Positions 42,280-57,271 of a stretch of 64,000 nucleotides of DNA are shown piece after piece. A program made the translations under genes and the position numbers. The DNA comes from Hesseltinella vesiculosa (taxonomy: Eukaryota > Mucoromycota > Mucoromycetes > Mucorales > Cunninghamellaceae). Position 1 is the first letter of the stretch, and each line of letters opens with the position of its first letter. The stretch lies in assembly GCA_002104935.1 (NCBI GenBank), contig MCGT01000028.1, positions 248,001-312,000 of the forward strand, read 5' to 3'. The notes beneath the pieces were generated by a model that saw only the letters and a list, made by a program, of their open reading frames with translations, had not been told where the DNA came from and made no database searches.

Positions 42280-43853
42280 ATGAGTTTCGAAGACGTCAAA
42301 GACACAATTTCCAACGTGATTGACCAAGCAAGCAGCTCTTTGCGCGATATCAGTCTCAAAGTAAATTGAAAAAGCGTAACGGCCTTTATTCATCAATCAC
42401 CTCTCTCTATGTTTGTAGGTCCATGACCATCCTGAGCTTGGCAACAATGAATTCCATGCATACAAAATTCTCACGGAATTTCTTGAAGGGCAGGGATTTC
42501 ATCTAACGCGTAAAGCTGCTGGCATGGATACTGCTTTTATTGCCGAATTCTCAAATGGCAGTGGTCGTAGAATTGGCTTTTGCAGTGAGTACGACGCCTT
42601 ACCCGGGTAAGTTTCTTTTGTCAATTTAAGACCCCTTCAAACTGACATCGTTACCAATTTTACCTAGTGTTGGGCATGGATGTGGTCACAACTTGATTGC
42701 TATTTCAGGCATTGCATGTGCCTTGGCAATGAAACGGCTATTGGAAACTGGAGCTGTAAAAGGGTCCGTTGTGCTGTTTGGGACTCCTGCTGAAGAATCC
42801 ACTAGTGGTAAAATAATCTTTGTCAATTCTGGTGAAGTGAAACGCCGTGTGGACGTAGCCATGATGCTCGTAAGTTTTTTATATTTAAAAATAATAAGCT
42901 GCAGAGACAATGCATGACATTGACAAATATCTAAAAAAAAACAAGCACCCTTTTGCGTTAGACGGTCTCTACGCTAGAATGCTGGCATTGGACACGCTTG
43001 TTGTCGAATTCTTCGGCCGTGCATCTCATGCTGGCATGGCTCCATGGAATGGAGTCAACGCGGTCGACGCTATCATGCAAGGGTTTGACAATTTGGCAAT
43101 GTTACGACAGCAGCTGTTGACGTCAAACAGGTATACTTTTTGTGATTTATCTCTTAAAAAATTTACAAACACAGCGTTATTTTCATAGAGTGCATGGTAT
43201 TATCACCAATGGAGGGAAAGCTGTAAGTAAAAGTTACGTTATTATTATTTTCTTGAACCCCCATCTTCTAGGCAAATGTGATCCCTGACTTCAGTTCGGC
43301 AAAACTTTATGCCCGTGCGCTTACACGGGATCAATTGGCAGAATTGAAGCCCAAAGTTGAAAACTGCTTCAAAGGGGCAGCAAAATCGACAGGATGCCAA
43401 TACAAAATGTATTGGGCTCCTTACGGCCCTGTAGATGGTAAAAGCTTGCACAGTTGTGATGGAAGAATTCTGCTGTAACCTTTTTGATTTGTGGACGCGT
43501 GTTTTCTGATAGATGTATTCATGAATGCACCTTTAGCTGAGTGCTACAAGACATTCATGGAAGAAAGAGGTGCCAAATTCTTGCCAAGAATTGACGAAGA
43601 AAACATCCACACCGGCTCTACTGATATGGGAAACTTCAGCTACGAAGTTCCTTCCATTCACCCTGCCTTTAACATTGACACAACCGCTACCAACCACACC
43701 AAGGAATTTGCTGATGCTGCTCGTACAGAAAAAGCTCATGAATTGACCCTTCGTGCGGCAAAATGTCTAGCCATGACGGCTGCAAATGTATATCTTTCTG
43801 ACAACTTTTACCATGACATTGTTGCTGACTTTAAGAAAGGAAAACCTCAATAA
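42280..43853 (+). CDS. M20-family amidohydrolase (PM20D2/aminoacylase-1-like)
   Basis: Seven exons (42280..42360, 42419..42606, 42668..42869, 42946..43130, 43189..43222, 43272..43437, 43513..43853) yield 398 residues. The metal centre is recognisable: EYDALPGVGHGCGHN and GTPAEES. The lid/dimerisation domain begins with FFGRASHAGMAPWNGVNAVDA. The order matches peptidase M20 domain-containing protein 2 and the bacterial abgB/amidohydrolase group, which split dipeptides or N-acyl amino acids with zinc or another divalent metal. No signal peptide is present, so it is probably cytosolic. Exon 5 is only 34 nt. Confidence 0.92.
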
Positions 43854-44868
43854 TAAAACTGTGGGATGACCATCGCCGCTCTCTGTTGCCTTGCTTATCT
43901 TCCCCATTTGTTGGTCAGCTAGTCGGCTAAGTGCAGGAAGAGTAACAATCTTCCGGTCTTTAATTCAAAAAAAGTTCAAGTTTGGAAAACAAAAGTGTAC
44001 TTGGACAAATCCGCATTCCAAAAAAAGTTATTTTTTACAATAGGAGGCAGGGGTCGAAAATGAAAAGGAAGGTGCCCGTCTGTACTCACTGTTCGTATTC
44101 TCCGCTGAATCCGGTGATTTGTTGGGTAAGCACAAAAAGCCCTTACTGGTCGTCCTTGCAAACTATAGAAACACTTTTTAAAATCCAACGATCGCGTGCT
44201 ATGTAGGGTATTTTTCCCGTGGGATGTGGTTCGTAATCATTGAATGAAAATAGAAAAAAGCAGCCAAAATGGGACAAATTGACCAAAATGACAAGGATAA
44301 TCAACAGAAAGGTTAGAGTTTAAGTTAAATGAAGATTGATCGAATCCAGATAGACCCGCCTACTAGTTCTATTTCCTATTTTTCCGGGAAAGAAACTGAT
44401 ACATGTTCATTTTACTACCTAAAATGGAATTAAGTTTTTAATGAGACATCACCCCAATTGCACGCGACGTTCTTCAGCAAAACTAATAAAACTGAAGTGC
44501 CATCGATTGAGTAGTAAATGAATACAGCGCATTCGTATCCCAAACCAAATATAAAAGGTTATCTGGTCTCCGCTGTTTCAAAGTGAGTCATTGAACCATG
44601 TAACTAAGATGAGGTCATTCTGGCAGACTATGGTGGGAACACGATAAACGACAAAGGACAAGGACAAAATTGAATAGAATTGCCAATTTAATAACTGTTC
44701 GTGCCAAGGGCATGGTCACAAAGTTTGTACTATGATCCTTCATCACACGGAATCACGTCCAGCACGCTATTTTCATGCGAGTTGCGTCAATGCTCGTCCT
44801 TATAAATACTCCAGCATTCAAGCTGTCGAGACGGAAAAGAAGAAAAAACGAACAACCTCTTACAAGCA
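43854..44868. other. Long upstream region of the aspartic protease gene
   Basis: About 1 kb, AT-rich, without a convincing ORF. It may hold regulatory sites for a nutritionally controlled protease. TATAAATA at 44801 is the only clear element. Confidence 0.5.
44801..44808 (+). promoter_or_regulatory. TATA box of the aspartic protease gene
   Basis: TATAAATA, 68 bp upstream of the ATG at 44869. This spacing is common in strongly expressed fungal secreted-enzyme genes. Confidence 0.55.
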
Positions 44869-46316
44869 ATGGCTCGTTTAACTTTGGCTTTCGTGGCTGC
44901 AGCTCTTATTTCTGGCAGCTTTGCTGCCCCCACTTCTTCTGGAACAGTGACTCTCGGCTTTTCGCGTGGCAACTCAAAGCCTAACTGGACTCAGGCACTT
45001 GCCCATGACAAGTCTCGTGCTTCTCATTTCTCTAAGAAGTCTCACTCCAAGGATCTTGCTGCTAGAGGAGCATCATTCCCTTCCACCAACGAAGATTTCT
45101 CTTACGTCTCTGCTGTTCAAGTAGGAAGTCAAACCTTCAACTTGATTGTCGACACGGGTAAGAGCATAATTTGCTTGTTAAGGCACCGGCTGACAAATGC
45201 ATTTATTCATACTCAGGTTCCTCAAACACCTGGGTTGGTGCTGGTACCGCCTATAAACCCGGATCCACCTCTGCTGACACTGGCCACAGCGTGTCCGTCT
45301 CTTACGGTTCGGGTTCTTTCTCTGGTGAAGAATACACAGATACAGTGTCCCTTGGTTCCGGTTTTTCCATTACCAAGCAATCCATTGGCGTTGCCACGAC
45401 TGCTACGGGTTTCAGCGGTGTTGATGGCATCATCGGTAAGTGTTTCTATAATTGCACGATCGTATGGTCTCATTGGATCCTTCTACTGCAATTTAGGTTT
45501 TGGACCCGAAGACTTGACGTCTGGTACTGTCACTGGTGTGTCTTTAGTCCCTACTGTGGTTCAAAATGCCAAGTCCCAAGGCCTCATTAGCACCGAAGTT
45601 CTTGGTGTGTACTTCGACCCTCTCAGCGGTAGTGCCACTACTGCTTCGAACGGCGAGCTCACTCTTGGTGGCGTGGATTCCACAAAGTACACCGGTGCCA
45701 TCACCTACACTCCCATCACCTCGACCTCACCTTCTAGTCAGTACTGGGGTATTGACATTTCCAAGATCACGTATGGTAGTACCACTGTTGCATCTTCCAG
45801 CAACCCTGGTATCGTTGACACTGGTAAGATTACAGTATACTTCGAAATTCTGAACAGCGCAGGCCTCACATTCTTGATATTAATCTGTAGGCACTACCCT
45901 CATTTATCTTGACACCACCCTTTACAACGCTCTTTACAAGAACATCAAGGGGTATGCTCTTGACAGCACCACTGGGTTGGTAACAATTCCTGCTAGCAGC
46001 TACTCTAGCCTAAGCTCCGTCACCTTCACTATCGGAGGTACTGCGTTCACTCTTACGCCCTCTCAATACATCCTTCCTCAAGCTCAAGTTGCTGCTTGGG
46101 GTGGTACTGTTGGCAAGTACTACTCTCTCATTGGCAATTTGGGAACTGGCTCTGGTTTGAACTTTATCCTTGGTCAAAAGTTCTTGGAAAACTACTACTC
46201 TGTCTACGTAAGTATTAAAACGAAATACTTCTCTAAAATGTTATTTACCCCCCCCCCCTCCTCCTTTACTCTAGGATACTGCCAACTCTCGCGTTGGTTT
46301 AGCCACCCGTGCTTAA
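44869..46316 (+). CDS. Secreted aspartic protease (pepsin family A1)
   Basis: Five exons (44869..45157, 45217..45435, 45497..45823, 45891..46207, 46275..46316) encode 397 residues. The signal peptide (ends GSFAAP) is followed by a propeptide with basic residues (LAARGA). The active sites are IVDTGSSNTWVG and GIVDTGTTLIYLDTT, both interrupted by phase-1 introns directly after the DTG codons. The flap has SYGSGSFSGEEYTDTVSL. The mature enzyme has few Cys, unlike pepsin, and resembles polyporopepsin/mucoralean secreted proteases. It digests external protein at acid pH. The C-terminal exon is 42 nt (DTANSRVGLATRA). Confidence 0.93.
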
Positions 46317-46882
46317 AGTACTTTTCCAGTCAGCCATATTTTTATATTTATTATCAAATGAACAACAATCCAAGCAAAGCTAAATATGTCAATATGTCCT
46401 TGCATTTGCTGAGAGAATTATCTAAGGTTGGGGGTATTCCGGAAGGGGTATGTAGGCCGGTATTACTCATTGTCGCCGTACTAAGATTACATAACGAGGG
46501 TTACAAGGGCAAAGCCGCTGCGAGAAGCACCAAGTTCTAATATAATTCTTGTCTCATTCATGTGCCTAAGCATCATGAGAAACGGCATGTGCAAGCCGAG
46601 GGGGGGGGGACGCAACTATCAGTAATTGCTTCTGTGTAAATTGCAACATTGGCATCTCTCCTGCCAACAAAAGTTATGTTATGATGGTCCAATATACTAT
46701 ACTGCGGTGCCACCGATGCCGGTAAAAAAACGGCTGATTCCAATCCTTGGTATCAAAATCATTCAGATAGGAGCGTCGTTTATTTTTAAGAAAAGCAGAC
46801 ATATTATTTACATTGCCATTGATGTCCCGTTCTGCACATTTGGTGTTGAATATTTAGCATCATACCGTGCTTTGTTATTGAT
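46317..46882. other. Intergenic region, convergent 3' ends
   Basis: 566 bp between the protease and the G-patch gene. The frame beginning in the unspliced last intron of the protease stays open to 46540, but it has no independent support. A run of nine G lies near 46602. Confidence 0.4.
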
Positions 46883-49632
46883 TTACGTTGTTTTTTTTTC
46901 AACCCACATGGACAGGTCGTCCAATAAGTCAGTACGACTAGAATCGTGTCTGTGGCGGCGTTTCTTATGCTCTTTTTTTTTCTTGCTGTGTTTGATTTCT
47001 CTTGATGGTTTGCGGTCGTCATCACGCTTTCTTTTGGTGTGCTTTGATCGTGTGCGTTCACGATCGGATCGTTCATGGTAATCAAATGATGCAAGTCTAG
47101 ACTGGAATGGAGGCACAACAAACTCTTCAGACTTGACATGAACAGCAAATTTGTTTGAGGAGTCTGTTAAGTTTGACTCAGCTGTTGTTGTCATTGCGTC
47201 GTGTTGTGGTGGCGAAGGTCCGATGAAATCGTCGCTCTCCTCAACGGTAGCCAGACATTGTTTAGAAAGATGAGGTGAGCTATCTTCGTTTTCGTTGGTG
47301 TCAACACTTTCGTCATCTGAATTTTCAAAAATACTTTTGAAGATATCCAGGGAAGGGCGTTCGATGTTTTGACTATCTTCCTGGGTTTCTTGGTCGGCCG
47401 TTGGACTTTCTGTTACTTGCATGGATGGCCTCGCAATGATCGCAGCCATCATGGGGTCCTCCTTCGCCGCGTCTTTCTGAACATTGTTGTTGGGTACAGT
47501 TTGATTTACTAGCGCACCCATCACATTATCACTCAAAATGGAAGAAGAACCGGCTTGCGTTCGTGAGTTGACATTTTGTTCCTGTAAATGGTCTGGGTGA
47601 GGGTTCGGGACGTTGAATCGCTTGCAGACAAGCCGGTTTGGGTAAAAGGCTTTCGCCGTTCGAGTTAAAGATCCAAACATTCCCATTGTGGCTGCCTCCG
47701 TCTGCTCGCAAACCTACAAGCACATCGAATAATATCGTTAGCAACGACAAGCATCCTCTCCCTGTTTCCTTTTAGCGTATATCCGAAAAAAGACTTACAG
47801 CATGACTTGGTTCTTGTTGCGTCTGAGCTTGGGCATCGCGTTCTTTTTTCCAATCTTTTCCAGATTTGAGACCGCCTTCAAATACGACTTGTTCCAATTT
47901 ACCGCTCGGTTCTCCAGAGAGCGACTGTCCAAAATTGGACAAGTCATTGGATGCTGTGGTGAAGCGGCTACTCATCATGCCACTAATAGGGCGGAATATT
48001 TTGGCCGATTTGATAAATTCGTCCATTTCCTTCATACCACTGTCGTAAGAGAGTCCAGCCGGGACGGGAAATATGGTCTGACTTTCGCTGGTTTCATTGT
48101 CGTTTTGTTGAGAGCATATTTGTAAATACTTTCGATAGCGTCTTTGCTTTTCCAGGTTGTCGCCAAATGGAATGAATCCTTGGAGTGCCAACTCGGCTAC
48201 TTCTTTTGAGACCAGAATGGTACGAAGTTTGGATTTGTCCAATGGATTAGATTCGGGCGCTTTGGAGTCAATTTCAATTTGCATAGCTGCCTGTTTCAGC
48301 TTCTTTTTGGAATCGGTTGACATGAAGTCAAATACAGACCGTTCGCCCAGGGATTGCTCACCCAGAACAGCACCACGGGCATCCATTGTGAGATTACGGG
48401 GTTGTTGTGCCTTTGTCGTCGCAAATAATACGGTTCGAAACTCATCAAATATGTCGGGAACGTCAGGTGGCAAATACCTAAAGTTTGAATCGGAAACAGA
48501 TGATGAGAAACTTTTCGCTCATTTCCTCCCTGCTTCCTTTCATGGTACCATTTTCCATGCTCATAGGGTGCTGTTGATATATGGAATCCATTCATTGGTA
48601 GATGGCCATCTGAGCACCGCGTTACGCAGGAAGGCCGCGAATATGTGGACTTGGGTCTGGCTGACTGTCGGTGCAACAATAAGGTTTCATGGTCTTCATC
48701 ATAAATGACGTGGTGGTAGTCTCTAGGCAAATCACGAGTGCTGATGCCATCATCATAGGGCATTACATCGTCATTTTCATCTTCGTACACGCCAACTCCG
48801 AAGCCAGCTCGTTTTGAAGTTATTGCTTTTCCCATGTGTTGATCGCGTTTCTGTTGCTGGTAACGTCGCATTTCAGCCACTTGAGGTACATTCTCAACCA
48901 AGTCGTATCCAAGCCCAAACGAATCGGCTTTGGCATTAAAGTGCTGGATTGGGGTGTCAGCAGGAGCAAAGGTCACATCAATATCCATTTGTGCTATTCT
49001 CGGGCCAATGCCTTGTCCTTGGCGCCAACCCATTTTCTGGAGCAGCTTAGCACCCATCGATTCATGTGCTGGTGCTACCAAGCCCATAAGCCCGGATGCC
49101 AAGTTAGAAAGCGTATCATTCCCAAAGTCGCTTTGGAATCTGCCATGTTCGTCTTTTGGCAAATCGAACTCCTCGGTTAAACCCAGCCGTTTTGAACTGG
49201 TAAGCTCCTGTTAAATTTAAATAAAAATAGGGAGAAAGGAAGGAAGAGTGAGTAGGAACGTTAGTCGTTGAGGGGGACTTGCCTGTAGATCTTCTTCATC
49301 CATGAAATCTTCAGGACGGGCTATTTTCTGTTCTTGCCGAGATGATCGAGACGACGTGAATTGGCTCGGTGTCCAACCTAGTTAGTAAAGAAATATCGAA
49401 CCGCTAATTCCTTATCATGAATATCTGATGAACTAGGCTTACCTTCTTTGGATCCAACAGTATTGAAGTATCCTGCAGAGAACCCACCGGTGAAAGCTCC
49501 ATGAAATCTTCTGCGACCATGATCATCGCGAGCCTCTTGCTTCCATACAGGTATAAATTGACCAGAATCACCTTTGCCAGATTCCTCCGGCGCAGGAAAT
49601 GCTGTACCGAAAAATATATTGCTTTCTTGCAT
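46883..49632 (-). CDS. GPATCH1: G-patch protein, GPATCH1/TOUGH homolog
   Basis: Five exons (49443..49632, 49283..49377, 48549..49207, 47799..48477, 46883..47713) give 817 residues. The N-terminal DUF1604-type block reads [19 protein letters not shown] then [17 protein letters not shown]. The G-patch is [21 protein letters not shown]-like/PPDVP region and a basic Lys/Arg C-terminal tail ([14 protein letters not shown]) follow. The family acts with spliceosomal helicases in pre-mRNA splicing. Intron 2 begins with GC (CAG|GCAAGT) and ends CAG, a GC-AG intron. The start at [13 protein letters not shown] fits the family's FGT block; farther upstream codons are in frame but unlike protein. Confidence 0.9.
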
Positions 49633-50096
49633 GAAGTGGAAAAGAAAGGCGGGGGGAGGTTGAGCAAATTCGCAAAATGAAACAGCAGCACTGGGAATTG
49701 AAAAAGCAGCCTCCAATCAAATTGTTCCTAGTATTTTTTTTACTGTACAGATCATCCCCCAAGTCCCTACAATGGCCAACTTGAAATCGATCATACAGGG
49801 AACCCCTTCTAGCTTGATACCTCCACCTGCATATAGCAATCCGGCTGTTTGGTTTCCCCTCCCTGTATCACAAATTTGTTTTTAAAAAATAATCTCGCCC
49901 GCTTCTCGCACAATGAAAAAGCTAATAAACTTTTTTGTCTTCTGATTGGCTAGGCTTTGAGATGGCCCACTTTTTTTTTTGCTCAAGCTTCTTTTTTGTA
50001 CTTCATCTTGCATCCACCAGTAACCCTGAAAAATAATCATATCTTCCACCGCTTGTTGCACCTGCTCTCTGTCTACTGCCTTACCCAAAATTGCAG
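49633..50096. other. Divergent promoter region (GPATCH1 / Kelch protein)
   Basis: 464 bp with polyT at 49732 and 49970. ATGs on both strands are not supported by domains. Confidence 0.45.
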
Positions 50097-53000
50097 ATGT
50101 CACTGTTCTCCAAGCTCACGAGGAATAACCCTGATAAGGCTGTGTTCCCCTGGTCCCTGAAAAAACTAAGTGGGAGTCAGCAGTCTGTTGCTCGATCAGG
50201 ACATGCTGCAACTGCTCTGTCATCTGACAACATTGTCATCTATGGAGGCAAACACAAAGGGTCGACTAAAAAAGATGTCGTTTATATCGATACGAGTAAG
50301 TTAAGTACTTGGTCACTGTAAGCAAGTTCTAACCGACCTATATCTCCTTCAGATTCTTTGTCTGGCAATCATTTAGCGACGACGGGTGATGTACCCAATG
50401 GGAGAAAGGACTCTGCAATCGTCGCCATGGGGAACTTTGTCTTGAGTAAGGAATGGCGTGCCACTTTTTATATGCGGTCCGGCCGTGGTAGCTCACAATG
50501 AACTCTTTCCCTTTAGTGTACGGTGGCGAGCCTTTAGTTGGAAGCGAGCCTTGGGATCCAAATTTTTACCTGTTGAATATTAGTAAGAAATCGACTCACT
50601 AGCACCACTTTAACTGGTTATTCATGTAAAATATGTTTACTATAACGTTAGACAACCGGCAGTGGATCCGCGTGCGCATGGAAGGCAGTATCCCTCGGGA
50701 ACGATCTGGGCATTCGGCTGTCACCATAGGCGGAGTAATGTATATCTGGGGTGGGCAATGCAGCGGTCATTACTTTAAAGAGATTTTAGCATTCAACACT
50801 AGTAATTGTAAGTGAGCATGCCCTCGTACGTATAATATTTTCTGCAGAAGTCCTGACTCCTTCGTTGCATTTATTCATTGTAGACCCTGACAACCCTCAT
50901 TGGGAATTGGTGCATAATGGAACCGATGGTCCTGTTGGTAGATCTGGACACGTATCTGTTATGTATGAAAACCGAATGTATGTGTTTGGTGGCTCTGATG
51001 GCGAACGAATGTACAACGATATTTGGGCGTTTGACTTTCAGACCAGATCTTGGTCTCAAATACCTGCTGCAGGCTTCATACCTGCTGCGCGTGATCTTTG
51101 TGGTGTTGCTCTAGTGGATGATGCTATGTACATCATAGGCGGTCGAGATTCTGAAGGACTGGAATTGAATGATCTCTGCGCGTTCCGTATTCGAAGTAAG
51201 CAAGCTAAAAGTCTCATTTTTTTTAGTATTAACGTCGTTTTACCCATCTCTCAGGCCAACGCTGGTATATCTTCAAGAATATGGGTTCTAGCCCTACAGC
51301 CAGACACAGTTTGTCCATGACCGCTGTTAAAGACAAGATGTTTGTTGTTGGCGGTGACATGCGACCAGGTGTCAAACATGAAGACATTGGAGGCATCTAC
51401 ATTCTCGATAGCTGTAAGGCACACTAGAACGAGAAGAACATCCTCTAAAGTATGATTCTTCTAATATGTAGCGAAAATCAAGTACCCTCCTGAAGCCTCC
51501 ATAGGTCCAACTCACCAACAGGGAGGACCCTCTCCGCAAGGACATATGCCAAATGTATCACCGACCAGTTCTTCACTTTCGTTACCTGACCCTGATTTGA
51601 CAACCCCGTCTTCAGCCACGCCTGCGAGAAATTACACACCTTCCCCTTCTCAAATCCACCCTTCGCAATCCTCGCCTACAGTCCACACATCCGCTGACGT
51701 TTACCAGAACCCATCGCAGCAAGTGTTTAGTAACATCAACCACGACCCTTACCAGCACCATGCAACTACTGTATCAGGTGGACAGTCTGCAAAATCCACT
51801 CGCCATGTTTCCTACTTCCCAGAGCACCAACAACATGTAAGTTCTGTTTATTCAAGAGTATTTGAGGTGAGAATTTGCTTGACGCTGATCCCGTTACAAT
51901 TGTTTCTTCGGCTTCTGCTTTCCGCCATAAGCAAAACCAGCCTTCTCGACCCCCTCGACACGCTTCCAGTGTACCTGAGGCAGCTCTTAGACGTCCCAGA
52001 ACGGCTTCTCCTCTACCACCTACCGATGAACCGCATGAACTGCCAGAAGCAAGCCCTTACACTCTCCAACAACCCTCACAAACGCAGCTTACTATGCACA
52101 TTGATAATGCTGACCCTCCTAGCCAAGATCAAGCGAGACAATCACCGATGCCAATGTCCAATGGTTCTGGTAACCGTAGTGCACCAGGCATTATCTCGCC
52201 TCCACCAAGACCATCTCGTGAAGGTGTCCAGCTAAATCAAGCGTTGCACGGTAGAATGGCAGATGTAGCCCTTGCCTCTTTCAACGATGTACCCCAAGCC
52301 CAGGTCGAACGCTCTCCCATGGCTCCATTGACCGCATCTGAAATGCCCTCCGCCAGCTATGCCTCACAAACACCTATAACGCTGCCTCAGGACCTGATAT
52401 CTCATCAAGCCAACGCCGCGATGTCTAACAGCCATCCTCTGGCCGAAGAGAAAATACTTGAAAACATCACCGCAGGTGGAATGGCATCATCTCGCTCTTT
52501 ATCACCAGCAACCATGTCTTTAGAAGAGCCCAGTCGATCGACGGCAGTATCTGACAATGCCGGAAACGGCGAACGAGCGACTCTTTTGCGCGAAATCAAA
52601 GCTCGCGATTTGATTATCAGTGAAATGAAGAAGAAAGAGCAATGGTGGCGCACCGAAGTCAGCTTGGCCAGAAAGCAGCGACCCCGAACCATGGTGAACG
52701 AGGAGGATGGAGCCAATGAAGATGAGCTAATGCTGATGTCTCTCAGCGATTTGGAGAACGACAAGCTCAAACTATTTGAACAGTTGGTGACTGTCAAAGC
52801 CGAACTACGACGCGTGCGCGCCAATATCACCCAGTATGCCCAACCTATGTCAGACAAAGTTGCGTCTGCTGAACGGATGCGAACAGCTGCTTTGCAAGAG
52901 GCTATGTATTTCAAGTCAAAATATCAAGCCTTGAAGAGCCAACTGACAGAGCATGATGACGATGACCACAGCCGCTTGACAAAGATCCATGATCAACGCG

Positions 53001-53629
53001 TTCAAGACTTGGAAGAGAAGCTTGTTGTTGCGCTGGCCGAAAACGAAAAGAATGTCAAACTCATGCAACAATGGCAACGCAAAGCGCAGCATGACCACAA
53101 TTCCAAGCAATCGGCCGAAGAACGCTCCAAGGAAGCGCACGCTCGGGCTGAAGAAGCACAAAAGGCCTACCAGAACGGACTAGAAGAGCTGGATATATGG
53201 CACACAAGAGCTACCAAATCTGAACACCAATATCAAGAAAGCCAAGCAAAGATTTCGGACCTCACTTCGCAGCTTTCGCAGGCGTTCCAAGCTGTTGCCA
53301 AATCTGCAGCCGAAGCAGAAATGGCAGTCAAAGAAAAGCAAGCATTGCTCGCCAACCCAGATGCCATCGATGGTGACCGCAATGGTCTATTGGCTGAGAA
53401 CCAATTGAAGATTGCTCGCTTGGAAGCAAATCATCTCAAGGCCAGAAATGAAGCCGCCACTCTCCAACAGCGCTTAGCCGAAGCTATGGATGATATTGCC
53501 AAACTCAAAGCCCAATTGGCCGAGCGTGATGATTCTTTGCAAGAAGCTCACTCGCAGCTGGAAGATGCAGATATCCAGCTCAATATGATACGTGAAGCAA
53601 TGCACCAGCACCAAAATCAATTTTCTTGA
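50097..53629 (+). CDS. Kelch-repeat, coiled-coil cell-end protein (Tea1/Kel1-like)
   Basis: Eight exons (50097..50295, 50353..50445, 50517..50582, 50652..50807, 50884..51195, 51255..51413, 51472..51836, 51932..53629) encode 1,015 residues. The first ~440 residues carry six Kelch blades with repeated GG doublets: IVIYGGK, VLMYGGE, MYIWGGQ, MYVFGGS, MYIIGGR, MFVVGGD, often preceded by RSGH or AARD. A Ser/Pro/Gln-rich linker follows. From about residue 640 to the end there is a long heptad-rich coiled coil (RAELRR, LEEKLVVALAENEKN, DDIAKLKAQLAERDDSL). This architecture is that of Tea1/Kel1 proteins, which mark growth sites and link microtubules to polarity. Several introns are in phase 1, right after the blade boundaries. 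Confidence 0.9.
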
Positions 53630-53963
53630 CCGTTCGCTCTAGTTTAATAAAAAAAAAGTTTCAATTACCGGTGCTTACATGCGATATCTCAGCCAATCCC
53701 TCCTGCTGATTGCACGCCCCCAAATAAAACCCTCGTTCGCCCATTTAATGAAAAGCATCATACACTTTATTCTGGACTATTATCCGAATTCCTAAAAGTT
53801 TGCGGAATTACACTCTTTCCATTAATAAGTGCTTAAAAAGAGTGTAAACGAGAGGGCAATGGATTTGGACGTCAGAAAATTTCAATCGGTCGCGGGGTGT
53901 GAAAAATGAAAAAAAACCGTTCAAAGCCTTCAGCACACAACTTTTTCTTCCTTTATTAAAAAA
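53630..53963. other. Intergenic region between Kelch and neuroguidin genes
   Basis: 334 bp, both neighbours on the plus strand, AT-rich, nothing else recognised. Confidence 0.5.
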
Positions 53964-55277
53964 ATGACAGCAAAAAATGCTTCTGCTTTCGCTGTTGGAT
54001 CACTAGGTGAGAAGAAGCCTCAGAAGAGTTAGGATTATTACATCTTTATTTGGATTATGCTGATTGTTGATTTTTGAATAGATCGTAATGAATTAAGTTC
54101 AGTGCTGAAGATCCTTAAAACAAAAGCCAAAGATCTATCGAATGATGTTAAGCCAATGCTGGAAAAGTGAGTTTGTTCATTGAGCAGTATAAGAGTGATG
54201 TCACTAAATGTTATAATTAAGACTTAGATCTGGTGAGATGCAGACCAGTAAAGGGGTTTCGTTCTTAGAGGTCAAATATCAAGTTTTGCTGCAGTACATA
54301 ACTGAGCTTGCTATTTTTGCATATGCTAAGCTTTGTGGCAAGCAGATCAATGGCACAGACTTGATTGAGTCATTAGTTGAATTACGAGTGATTTTGGAAC
54401 GTATGAAACCGATAGAAGCCAAGCTGAAGTATCAAGTCGACAAACTTGTACGGAATTCCGTGATTGGGTCTAAATTGCAGAAGAAGAACAAAGAAGGTAA
54501 TTGGGCAATACCTCTTGGGTTTTTTCCCTACCAACTAACATGCTAGCAACAGAGGACCCCCTAGCATTCAAGCCAAATCCTACTGGCCTACTGAATATGG
54601 ATGGACAAGACGAACAATCAGAGAATAACGAGAGTGACGAAGAAGAGCTTGTAAGCTCGAATGTCTATCGCCCTCCAAAGATGGCACCGGTTAGTTATAA
54701 TGAACTTGGCAGCAAGAAATCAAAGAAGGAGAAGGACGAACAACGCATGATGGAGAGAACATCAAGATCGAGAATGATGAAAGACCTCATGGTGGACATG
54801 AACGATGCACCAGAAGAATCCGGTGTATTCGGAGGTGTGTACGACGATATCGAATCTGGAAATGTCATGGATCGCAAAATTGCAGACAAGACGGATTATG
54901 AAGAAAACAACTATGTTCGACTTCAAGTCACCCGAAAAGAGAAGAAGCATTTACGCAACCGGGATAGAATGCTAGGAAGTGAATTCGAGGTACCCTTAGA
55001 CCACATTCCGCCTGTCTCCTGCTCACTTTTTTTTTTTTTTGCAACATCAAATTAGAACTTGGGTAACCTTGGGAATATGTTTGGTATGCGGCAAGTAAAT
55101 GAGATAGAAGATGAACAGCTTAAAAATGTCTTGCAAAGGTCATCTCGTCGTAAAGTTTCCAGTGGTCTGGGACAAAAGCGCAGTAGACACGATAGTTCAG
55201 CTGGAGGTGAAAAGACTCCAAGGAACAAATTCCAAAGAAATATCAACTACTCCAAGCACCAAAAATCAAAAAAATAG
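53964..55277 (+). CDS. LCP5: Neuroguidin/Lcp5-family U3 snoRNP protein (Sas10/Utp3 domain)
   Basis: Five exons (53964..54006, 54082..54166, 54222..54496, 54547..54989, 55056..55277) give 355 residues. The Sas10/Utp3/C1D domain is recognisable (GVSFLEVKYQVLLQYITELA, LVELRVILERMKPIEAKLKYQ). Next come the conserved ATEDPLAFKPNP and YRPPKMAPVSY blocks and a basic C-terminus. Yeast Lcp5 belongs to the small-subunit processome and is needed for 18S rRNA maturation. The fourth exon acceptor was placed at CATGCTAG (54546) to give the family's EATEDPL. The stop is 13 bp from that of the U2AF gene coming from the other side. Confidence 0.9.
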
Positions 55278-55290
55278 TTTTATTGCTTGG

Positions 55291-57271
<1,981 letters not shown>

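Noticed and set aside
46208..46540. In-frame read-through of the last aspartic-protease intron to 46540
   Set aside because: Removing the intron gives the family-typical short C-terminus ending in RVGLATRA, and the longer version has no counterpart in A1 proteases.
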